From contig OY829542.1 of NCBI GenBank assembly GCA_963691705.1, positions 46,063,105 through 46,127,104 of the forward strand: a stretch of DNA of 64,000 bases, written 5' to 3'. Each line of letters opens with the position of its first letter. Position 1 is the stretch's first letter. The position numbers were made by a program, and so were the translations under genes. The notes under the pieces were generated by a model. The model made no database searches. It was not told the origin of the DNA and saw only the letters and a list, made by a program, of their open reading frames with translations. The stretch is from Viola odorata (lineage: Eukaryota > Streptophyta > Magnoliopsida > Malpighiales > Violaceae). Below, in pieces: positions 55,991-64,000 of the stretch.

Positions 55991-58361
55991 TCAACCTTCG
56001 GGGTTCCTCCTTTTCCAGCCTGCCGCTTTAGCCTGGCGAAAGCCTTCCTCGTTAATGTGCCCTGATCTTCGTTTAAAGGCGGCAGAGACCTCATCGGGTT
56101 TGTACGCGTCGACCCCGTGGACTTCCTCAAAACAATCAACTAAAGTGATGGCAGTCTGTTCGACATGCCACATGCTCTTATCGGCTGACTCTTCCTCTAG
56201 GGCAGCTTTCTCCTTGATCAGAGATGATCTCTCATTCTCCCAGGATAATTTCTCATTCTCCAAAGCGATGACTTTGGCCTTTTCCGCTGCTAAGGCGGCA
56301 GATTGCTCTTTTTCTTGCTCCCGATGAGCCAACAATAAATTTCTGTGCTCCTCCAGCCACTTTTTCTTCTCATCCCGCTCCCGCTCCAATTCCTTCAAAG
56401 CGGAGGAGAGGGAAGCGGCTTGACTTCGCGCTTCCTCCGCCCAGTAATGGAAAGACATCATGCTGGTAAAAAGAGAAGAGCGTATAGAGTTTTCCCTGTC
56501 CAGCACAAACCTCGAAAGAAAAGCTACCCGTTCTGGCGCAGACGCCAATACTTGAGAAGCTAGAAAAGCCGTAACCTCATCGGAGCCGTCACCCCCTAAC
56601 GCGGTTAAAGCAGTATTCCGGAGATCGAATAATCCAATTTGATGGGTCACCACAGCGGGCCCACTCAGCGGACCGAGATCTACTACACAGTTAAAAGTGG
56701 CTCCTCCTTCACCAAAACGGTCCCGGAGGGGGATACGAGAAGGAAGAAAACCCAAGGAAAAGGGAACGCGGACCTGTGACGATGAACCTCCTGAAGCGAT
56801 ATAAACGCCATGAGGCTGATAGCCAGAGAAATCCTGTGAGACATCCTGGTATCCCATATTGGACGGATACACATGAGCGGAACCGCCGAAAGAATGGGGA
56901 GAAGCCTCCAAGGTATCGCTAGTGCCCAGATTCCCCAAAAATCCTGAAGGATTCTCTCCCTGAGGGGCAGCCGTCGAGTCAAACCCATCCACAGACCTAT
57001 TCTCTGCCCCGGTAGTAAAGGAAGAGGGGTTTCCGCCCTCGTCTCCCAAGCGCTGTCTCTTCCTGGAACCGGTCAGCGCATAACTCAACTCCATGTTGTC
57101 TGACGGAGGAGCGAAGCTAGCAACAGCGATAGTGTCCTGCCAAGAATATAATTCAAAATACAGAAAGAAAAGAAGAAAGAAATTAAACAACAACAGAAAT
57201 GGAAATGTAGCTTATGACGGCTAGAAGGTACCCTTACCGCAGCAGTATTGGAAGGAGGCGCTTCTGAAGATCCTGCCGCGTCCGGAGAAGGTGTGAGAGC
57301 GGCAACGCTTCTTGTTTTTCTCTTCTTTTTTCCTTTGGCAATGACCTTAGAGGCCTGGGAAGAAGAAGAAGTCTGAGCAGGAGGAGCAGCGACGGTCACG
57401 AGGGGAATGCCCGAAGGAATGTCGGCCGAAGAGGACACTTGGACAACGCTCGCGGAAGCGGCCGGAAGTTTGGTGGGATTATCAGTTGCTTCTGTGGAAG
57501 CGTCTCTCTTTTTCCTCTCTCTCTTGAGCCCTCCTCAAACGTCTCCTTACGCTCTCGGGTTTATAGTTGGGATCCGTCCCTGTGAAAGCACAAAATAACG
57601 TCAGCGTTAGTAACAGTAACAACAAAGAAAGGAGTAACACAGCACTCACATTTAACACAACCACGAATGTCCATTCGACAAGCCACTTGGCGAATGTGAA
57701 CGCTGATTTCCAGTTCGAGTAATTTGTTTAACCAGCCTTGTTCACGCTGCGAAAGGGTCTCTGGCTGGCTCCAAGCGGTGTCATCCACGTTTTGGTTAAA
57801 CCCAGATCGCCACCAGGAACAAAGATCTTCAGGAATATCTACCACAAAAAACTCCTTTTTCCAGCCATCAATGGAAGACTCGATATGAAGGAGTTTCCAA
57901 GTAAAGGACTTAAGAGAGTCATCGTCGAAGTGGGGCGATATCGTTATCACTCCCCGGCATTTCATCAGCTTAAAAATAGATTTAAGCAGCAGAAGGGAAG
58001 GGGAAGCAATCTTTTTGTATTTACAGAGCTCCAAAAAAGCATAAACACAACAATATGCATTTGGGGACAATTGTGCCGGAGGCAGATCGCCGGCAACAAG
58101 CAATTCCTGGACAAAAGGGTCAATGGGAAGGCGAAAACCATAACGGAACATCTGCGCATACATGACCCTACGAGTGCCCGTCAAAACGCTGTTCAAACGT
58201 AGAGACTCGGGGGCAACACTGGCCTTATAATCATCAGGGATGATAGCATTATGGGCGTCCAAATGCTCACGAAGAGCGGCCTCAGAGGTGATAACACTGG
58301 CCGTAATATCCATCCTTTTTTCATCGGCAGATTTCGACTCAGAACGGCGAGTCTTAGCCAT
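55991..58361 (-). pseudogene. Tat antisense gene A: gypsy-type transposon domain plus coiled coil, one frame break
   Basis: Exons are 58361-57650, 57579-57238 and 57136-55991, with GT-AG introns on the minus strand. The N-terminal domain (F-R-Y-G-F-R-L-P-I-D-P-F-V and P-P-A-Q-L-S-P-N-A-Y) matches the 'putative gypsy type transposon' family encoded antisense in Tat elements. A basic linker follows (K-G-K-K-K-R-K-T-R and S-R-K-R-Q-R). The C-terminus is a long Glu/Lys/Ala-rich coiled coil (about 56160-56440). About 733 residues are expected. A one-base shift in exon 2 near 57495-57505 breaks the frame. Otherwise reading is open. The function of this family is unknown. Nuclear location is an inference from the basic stretches. 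Gene B is a paralogue. Confidence 0.75.
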
Positions 58362-58528
58362 GGCAGAATTAAAAAGCTAAAAGACGAAGAAGACGATGGA
58401 GGAGAAAGAAAAAACCTTCAGAGAAAAGCACTTCGAAGAGCCCTGGATAGTGGAGAGAAAATGAGGCGGCTGAAAGAAAATATGGGAAAAAAGGATGGTA
58501 AAAGAAAACGAAAAGAATAAATATTGGG

Positions 58529-58535
58529 TTTTATA
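58529..58535 (-). promoter_or_regulatory. TATA-like motif upstream of antisense gene A
   Basis: The minus strand reads TATAAAA about 170 bases before the ATG at 58361. Confidence 0.45.
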
Positions 58536-58539
58536 ACCC

Positions 58540-59010
58540 TAATAATTAAACGAAACGACGGATGCCACAGTCGTTGCGTGGAAGCGGCACAAGGAATAGA
58601 CCCAGGTAATGAGTACAATCCTAGAAAAGCGCTACAACGCTTCGATCTAGGCAAAGTTTTCAAGCACGCTAGCTCGTAGCGCCAGAAGAAATGGACACGT
58701 GTGTCTGTACAATCGCGAATTTTCTTATGAAAGGAGGGCAAGCATTAAATGCTCTGAAAAGCGGGCACCGTCTCTTGGAAAAAACAAGCATGATATCGCG
58801 AGAAAGGGGACAGCGCAAGAAGACATTAATTAAAAGGGCAGCATTGAATCAACGCGGAAGGGGGAATGAAGTTCAAAAAGCAATAAAATGCGAATGTATC
58901 GCCACATAACAGGGCGTTATTACAAGACAAAAGAAATGAATAAACAGAAAGTCTTCTAAAGGAAACAATCCCGATCAATCATGGGTCCTTGCAAGCATCG
59001 CGGTCATCAT
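58540..59010. other. Spacer between antisense genes A and B
   Basis: No gene seen. Plus-strand frames here lack any domain. Confidence 0.4.
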
Positions 59011-59014
59011 CCCT

Positions 59015-61218
59015 TCATCCTCCCACAGAAGAAGAAAGATTTCCCTCACTTTCCCTCAAATCCTTCAATCTCTTGGAAGCGTTATCGACCAGCACTGACG
59101 GGTTAACGGTTCCCTGGCGATAGAGATTCATAAACTCGGAGAGGCAGATATCCATGGTCTTGTTTATCTTCGAGGGTACTTTGGCCAAATCCGCATCGCG
59201 AGACGCTATCTCTTCGCGGAGGAAGACATTCTTCCTATCAGCCACCACCAATTCCGCCTCTAGAAGGTTTATCTTAGCCTTCCCCTTTGATCTTTCTCGA
59301 GCAAGCTCAGCACGACAGTCGTCCAAATCCGCCCGGGTTCGCTCCTGAAGCTGCGATAGCTCCGTCACCTTCATCAAGGCGGCATCCAGTTACCCTTTTA
59401 AATCAAAAGAAGGGGGAACCTTATCCCGCTGATCATCGAAAAAGTAATTCAGCTCACGAAAGTAGGCCAACATGTCGGTCAGAAGACGTGAATGCCGTAC
59501 GTCAGGAGAATGCCGCAAGAACTCTTCCTTGTCTTTGGAAGAAGCGAACATTTGTCCCACTATCGGGCCCACTGGCTCTTCTCTTGAGGATGGATCCGAT
59601 ATCCCTAAAGCACGAAGACCGTCAGTGCCAAGGGAAGACAAGTTCAACTGATATGCGGCAGGGCCTTGAAAGCCTTGAGGGGACAGATTGGCGATATAAG
59701 AGGGACAACAATTTTTCACGGAATTACCAACGCCCGAAATCGAAGAAAGATACAAAAACTCAGGCTTCTGCGGGGGATGGGTAGGAGGAGCAATCAGATT
59801 TGGAACTGGTAAACTCACATTCGGAATAAAGGAGCGAATTGGAGAAGTAGAACCGCCAGACGCCAGAGATAGCCCCATCGCTGCTGAAGCCTCATGAACT
59901 TTGGGAGGAATGACAGAGGACACCTCGGTAACTTCCGTCGTCGGCAAAGGACCCGTAATGCTCGGAGCGTTAACCTCCTCGGTGGGAACCCCGTTGACTT
60001 CCTCCGCGGAAGGAATCGGCGGGTCAGACTTCTCTTTACGAACTCTCTTCACGAGACGCTCGGTTTTGGCAGCGATCTCGTCGCTATCATCCTCGGCTGA
60101 CTCCGCCGCAGGACCATTTTTTCTTGACCTAAGCCTCCTCCGCTGGGCAAGAGTAGCATGACGCAGCTCGGGACCTGCATCCATGCTCCCGCTATCGCTG
60201 TCGACCTCTTCAACCACAGGGTTATTCGGGGCCGCTCCCTTACCGCGAGGCGGCAACCAATTCTCCAAAAAACGAGAAGATCGGGTGGAGGCGCTGCGTG
60301 TCACGACAGTCTTGTTTCTCCTTCCTCGCGGCGAAATAGGCGGACGACTGAAGCCTTCCGGGGGAGGAGAAGGAGGTAACGTCTGAAGCGGCACTACGTT
60401 CAAAGGTGCGTCGTTTTCTCCGAAGGAGCGTCCCTCAGCGTTACCTGCCGATAAAATGTTTTAAATATAACAAGAAAGTCCTGGCGATAAGGCGATAAAA
60501 GAAAAAACTCACCAACGGCACACTCTGACAGAGGCCTGAACCGAGCAAATTCTCGAATACGGAAAGGCCCTTCTATCTCTATAAGAGCGTTAACATTAGA
60601 TACATCCATACTGGGCAACACATCTGGTTTTTGCCAAGCGGCACCAGTGATCACTCGGTTGAACCCACCGCGCCAATACTGAGAGGGTAAGCGAAGGGTG
60701 AAGAAGCCGTTTTTCCAGTTGGCCACGTTCTCTTCGAAGCCTTGAAAGTTCCGCCAGAAGAACCGAATGACATCCTCATCCCATCTAGGGGTAATATCTA
60801 TCAAGCAGCCGCGGCACCTTAAGATAAAAAATGTATGAAACAGATCGAGCGATGGAGCGAAAATACGCTTCATCTCACACGAACGAAGAAAGGCGTAAAG
60901 CCCACACCAAGAGGGGGGAGTTATTTGAACGGGATTAAGATCATGATGATTGAGCAGCTTCATCAGAGAAGTATGAAGTGGAAGACGAAACCCGTAGGTA
61001 AACATCTTGAAATAAACCAGCCGGAATGTTCCCCACATGGAATCCGTAAGCCGGGTATCCTTCAGAGAGATAAAGGGGCGATATCCCGTAGGAAAAGTGA
61101 TACCATGTTCCTCTAACTCAGCCCGCAAAACTTCATTACAATCAAAGATACTACGAGTTTTCCTAACCTCGGGATCTAAGGGATTCTCGGTGGTTGCAGA
61201 GGATGTAGTATAAGACAT
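59015..61218 (-). pseudogene. Tat antisense gene B: paralogue of gene A, one nonsense codon
   Basis: Exons 61218-60513 and 60444-59015 give 711 residues with agreeing phase. The N-terminal domain (F-T-Y-G-F-R-L-P-L-H and C-G-L-Y-A-F-L-R-S-C) is the same 'gypsy type transposon' domain as gene A. The first intron sits at the same place and phase (phase 1, after the domain). A Pro/Ser/Glu-rich middle with R-L-V-K-R-V-R-K follows, then a coiled-coil C-terminus (about 59130-59390). An in-frame TAA at 59390-59392, likely from CAA, interrupts it. The role is unknown. Its transcript would be antisense to the element's genomic RNA. Confidence 0.75.
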
Positions 61219-61678
61219 AATGGACTGGAAAAGTAAAATTACGGCGATAGAAGAACAAAATACCTGGAGCAGAGAACCAGTGAATCGGCCGTCGGCATCG
61301 GCGAGCAATTGCAGAAAAATCTCTCGGGAAGAAAGAAGCACAGAAGACAGGAAATACGAAGAATTTCGAAATATCAGCAGAAAAGTGTTAAAATAGAAGA
61401 GCGAATTCCTTTTAAAGGAAAAACCTAAAAAAGGAACAGCCTGTGAAAGCAAAACACGTGCAAAGTGAAAAAGGACGCATGGACAGTCATCAATGCCTTT
61501 TGGAAGAAGACAGTTGCTGACCGAAAACTGAAAAGCGGTTGCGCCCTAGCGAAAGGCTTACTCCCGCGATAATCCTGGAAACACAAAAAAGGAAAGCGGC
61601 GGAAGAACGAAAGAAAATAAAAGCTTTATTATTTTAAGAAGCCATGCGACATCTACAAAAAAGGCGCGCTACGCCCAT

Positions 61679-62089
61679 CTATTCCCCATCAGACCAGGAG
61701 ATGCCGTAGCAGTAGACCACATCATCCTCATCCTCACCAGCGAAAGGAAAAGGTTCTTCAACCTTCTCCCCCACGAGAGCAGATGACTGATCTGACTTCT
61801 CCTCAACAGGCGTCGGCATCGTCCCCACAGCCGAACAGGCAGAAGGAGCCTCTTGCGGTGACTCGCGAGGAGGACAGGATGTTTCCTTCCCCTTAAAAGA
61901 AAAAGTGGCCAGAGCGTCATAGAATGATTTAGAAGCCTTCGCAGCCTCCTTCCTCCGTTTCTTGTGGCACCGTCGGCGAACGGGCGGCCTCCAGGGGGGC
62001 GATGGAAGAGGAGCATCCGAATCAGGAGAGGTCGGGGGAGTTGGTGGAGAATCCCGTGCAAACGTATCTAAGAAATGAGAATCGGCCAT
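61679..62089 (-). CDS. Tat antisense gene C: small Pro/Ser- and acid-rich protein
   Basis: The ATG at 62089 opens a 136-residue frame. It is Pro/Ser-rich first (P-P-T-P-P-T-S-P), then has a basic patch R-R-R-C-H-K-K-R-R-K, and ends acidic (D-E-D-D-V-V). No family is recognised. TATTTAAAAGG lies about 70 bases upstream on the minus strand. Its place next to genes A and B suggests it belongs to the same antisense cargo. It is intact but may be a chance frame. Confidence 0.45.
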   Translation of the reverse strand: MADSHFLDTFARDSPPTPPTSPDSDAPLPSPPWRPPVRRRCHKKRRKEAAKASKSFYDALATFSFKGKETSCPPRESPQEAPSACSAVGTMPTPVEEKSDQSSALVGEKVEEPFPFAGEDEDDVVYCYGISWSDGE

Positions 62090-62154
62090 GAGATTAACAC
62101 TGGTGGGAAAGAAAAACGACAAGAAGATAAATGATAATGAAGGAAGGAAAATCC

Positions 62155-62166
62155 CCTTTTAAATAG
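62155..62166 (-). promoter_or_regulatory. TATA-like motif upstream of antisense gene C
   Basis: The minus strand reads CTATTTAAAAGG, about 70 bases before the ATG at 62089. Confidence 0.4.
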
Positions 62167-62561
62167 CTAGAAAATGGGGGAAAAAAGGATCTTTTAATCT
62201 TCCAACCCGACTCTTGAGAAAAGACACGTGTACATCCTGAAGTACAAAGGTGGATTTGCAGTCACGCCTGGGGAGATTTTCCCCTGATCGAGGAAAACCG
62301 CAAATTTGCCCAATCAGTTGCCAGCGCAACAGCGGCTTGGATTTAATGCAGAGCAGCCAAATAATAAGAACCCAGTGGCTGAACCATTTTCAGTTGGGCT
62401 GAGAATATCTTCATTGGAAAATGACAAAGAGAGCAATAAAGAAGAAGAAGAAGAACAGTCGGAAGACGACATGATAAGAACTGTTTATTCATTATGGCCT
62501 AATGGCTGGAAGGTACATGAACAAGAGGGAAAAGAAAAGGGTACAAAGGGAGCCACCGCTA

Positions 62562-63192
62562 TCAGGCATCAGAGCCAGCGTCCTCAGGCACTTCGGGAAG
62601 GTCCCTCAAGGAATCCATGACCAGGAGCAGATCATGGGAAGGGGCTCTCATTCCCTTCAGGCAGCACCCCAGCATATCTTTGCGCTGCTGCAGCATGGCG
62701 ATCACCACTTGGATCCGAGCGATGGAGGCAGACAGTTTCGATACGCTCTCCAAAGGACTGAAATCCTCCAGAGAGGTGCCCCCCAGCCTAGAGTGAAGCG
62801 GGGTCAGCATCCCTTGTAACTCCAGGATGTCCTCAGAAGTCTTGACCAGCATGTTCTCCAGGAAATCCGACGTCACCATCATTAAGGTTCTTGAGAGAAT
62901 GGCCCTTGGAAAGGAGGAAATTCTTAGTCAGATGATCCATGATGCGTGTTGGAAAAGATGAGGAGAACGTGGGTGGAAAAAATCCCTGATTTATAGGCTC
63001 CAAGAAGGAGGTTTCAGAGGAAAGAACAATGGGGTCCTCAAAAGACGAGCCGACCCGATAACCGCAAGGGCTGATGAACCCAAAGTGGAAGGAAAGGGCA
63101 ATGTTCGTATACTGTCCGCAATACAGATATCGGCAGGAATGCGAGACAAGGTCTGGAAAAATGTCGAAAGACACGATATCACGGGTGGCCAT
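62562..63192 (-). pseudogene. Tat antisense gene D: unknown protein, one frame break
   Basis: From the ATG at 63192 a frame runs to about 62880. After a one-base shift near there it continues to the stop at 62562, with helical, Leu-rich content (S-V-S-K-L-S-A-S-I-A-R-I). About 209 residues are expected. No domain is recognised. It is grouped with genes A-C because of shared strand, spacing and an upstream TATA motif. Confidence 0.45.
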
Positions 63193-63214
63193 CACGTAAA
63201 GGCCATATGGCTAC

Positions 63215-63350
63215 CGGTATCCACAGTGTAAGGCCGCGTTGATGTCACAGGTAGCCCTAGATGCGTAAAACCGCGCTGGCATCACAGGCATCTGGCGGTA
63301 TAAAGTCGCGCTAATCATAGGCAGCTGATGGCGTAAAGCCGCGTTGATAC
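63215..63350 (-). repeat. Short tandem repeat in the leader of antisense gene D
   Basis: About four units of 33-40 bp share gtaaa-ccgcg-tg and catcacaggca. They lie between the TATA motif and the start codon. Confidence 0.6.
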
Positions 63351-63427
63351 CGTTGTTTCCTTGAGCGTAAAAGAAAGATTGTGCTCGTATTGACCTCAAA
63401 CCACTGTGAGTACAAAAGTTTACTAAC

Positions 63428-63436
63428 CTTTATATA
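63428..63436 (-). promoter_or_regulatory. TATA-like motif upstream of antisense gene D
   Basis: The minus strand reads TATATAAAG about 240 bases before the ATG at 63192. Confidence 0.5.
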
Positions 63437-63439
63437 CGA

Positions 63440-63896
63440 ATCTATCTCCTTCCTATGTTTGCAGAACACTTGGAAGGGCAATGGACCTAGAATATGTGCC
63501 AGTCCCCGGTATGACTTGGTCGAATATCCTGGACAATATTATCGATGACCCGACAACAACTCTTTCACAACTCGAATAAACTGAGGCTTCTTAAGTCCCC
63601 CCCGAGGGGCCAATCAGAGTAATACCGCCAGGCGGAGAGTATTAACCTCGCAACTGCAAGGGTGATAGGGGCATCCCTCCAGGACGAATCTTTAGATAAG
63701 AACGAAAGTCGGAGTCAGCTTGCCCAGTAGCCTCAGGCTCAATCTCCAGCTCATCACTTGAGTCTTATCGACGTTGAATAATCCAAGAAGCTCGGAGACT
63801 CTGCGAACTTATCACCGCGCAACAAAAACCTTCATTCAAGATGACAGACATGGACAACCCTTGGTAAACACTCGGGCTCATTTTCAGTTGGGCTTA
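63440..63896. other. Non-coding region before the 3' LTR
   Basis: No gene and no purine tract next to the LTR. It contains cattttcagttgggct (63879-63894), which repeats 62385-62400. Confidence 0.5.
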
Positions 63897-64000
63897 TGAT
63901 AACAATTGAGATAGTCCTAACGGTCCTACTGCACAAACGGTTCTTATCGGAATGGATCCCCCTGAGCTCCCTAAGGATATCCCTGTATCACCTAAGGATC
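63897..64000 (+). repeat. 3' LTR of the Tat element (first 104 bp)
   Basis: Identical to 48385-48488 over the visible length. It should extend to about 64436, outside the window. Confidence 0.9.

Larger units (their letters stand above)
48385..64000 (+). mobile_element. Tat-lineage Ty3/gypsy element with a large antisense gene block (continues beyond the window)
   Basis: The 5' LTR, primer site and gag-pol read on the plus strand. A second, archaeal-type RNase H between RNase H and integrase defines the Tat lineage. Downstream of pol about 8 kb holds four minus-strand genes before the 3' LTR begins at 63897. The visible 104 bp of the 3' LTR are identical to the 5' LTR, so insertion was recent. 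The full size should be about 16.05 kb if the LTRs are equal. Confidence 0.93.

Noticed and set aside
57738..58202. Plus-strand frame of 154 codons
   Set aside because: It is antisense to exon 1 of antisense gene A, which carries a recognisable domain.
62306..62819. Plus-strand frames with acidic and charged runs
   Set aside because: They overlap antisense gene D and the spacer, and no family or start signal was recognised.

Overview
This is plant nuclear DNA, almost certainly from a eudicot. It holds intron-rich genes with GT-AG introns, an R2R3-MYB gene, a plant DCAF4-type WD40 gene, a DETOXIFICATION/MATE relic, cyclotide-like precursors, and many plant LTR retrotransposons and MITEs. Cyclotide-type precursors with a C-x-E-T-C loop suggest a cyclotide-producing lineage (Violaceae, Rubiaceae and a few others). 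That is an inference, not an identification. About three quarters of the window is mobile DNA.

Layout. (1) 566-10311: a Mutator-like element (MULE) with 55-bp terminal inverted repeats. It carries a FAR1/FHY3-type transposase gene with an extra C-terminal PHD finger, and an antisense exon of a GRF-type zinc-finger gene. A 4.1-kb Ty3/gypsy solo LTR with a perfect ATTAC target duplication sits inside it. (2) 10.7-14.2 kb: an Athila-type LTR relic and a decayed hAT-like element. (3) 14193-19945: a complete minus-strand chromovirus, with 431-bp LTRs differing at three sites and a GAGGG duplication. Its single polyprotein frame carries six nonsense codons. (4) 20-25.9 kb: gene-poor, with hAT-like and Stowaway MITEs and a 37-base C run. 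(5) 25935-27487: an intact R2R3-MYB gene. (6) 29.5-30.1 kb: a MATE transporter pseudogene made by an internal deletion. (7) 31171-35504: an intact 13-exon DCAF4-like WD40 gene whose exon phases all agree. (8) 36192-36521 (+) and 41285-41665 (-): two diverged, inverted copies of a cyclotide-like secreted-peptide gene. The first is intact and the second broken; MITEs and a LINE 3' end lie between. (9) 42346-48044: a non-autonomous minus-strand Athila element in which a large in-frame deletion joins protease to the integrase C-terminus. It includes a 200-base assembly gap. (10) 48046-48384: a Ty3/gypsy pol scrap. (11) 48385 to beyond the right edge: a Tat-lineage Ty3/gypsy element of about 16 kb, with dual RNase H.

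The Tat element is the most unusual part. Between pol and the 3' LTR it carries about 8 kb of antisense cargo: four minus-strand genes, three with a TATA-like motif upstream. Two of them (55991-58361 and 59015-61218) are diverged paralogues with an intron at the same place and phase. Each joins an N-terminal domain of the 'putative gypsy type transposon' class to a coiled-coil C-terminus.

The only loci that look like working host genes are the MYB gene, the DCAF4-like gene and the first cyclotide-like gene. The MULE transposase may be functional if its two compensating homopolymer indels are sequencing errors.
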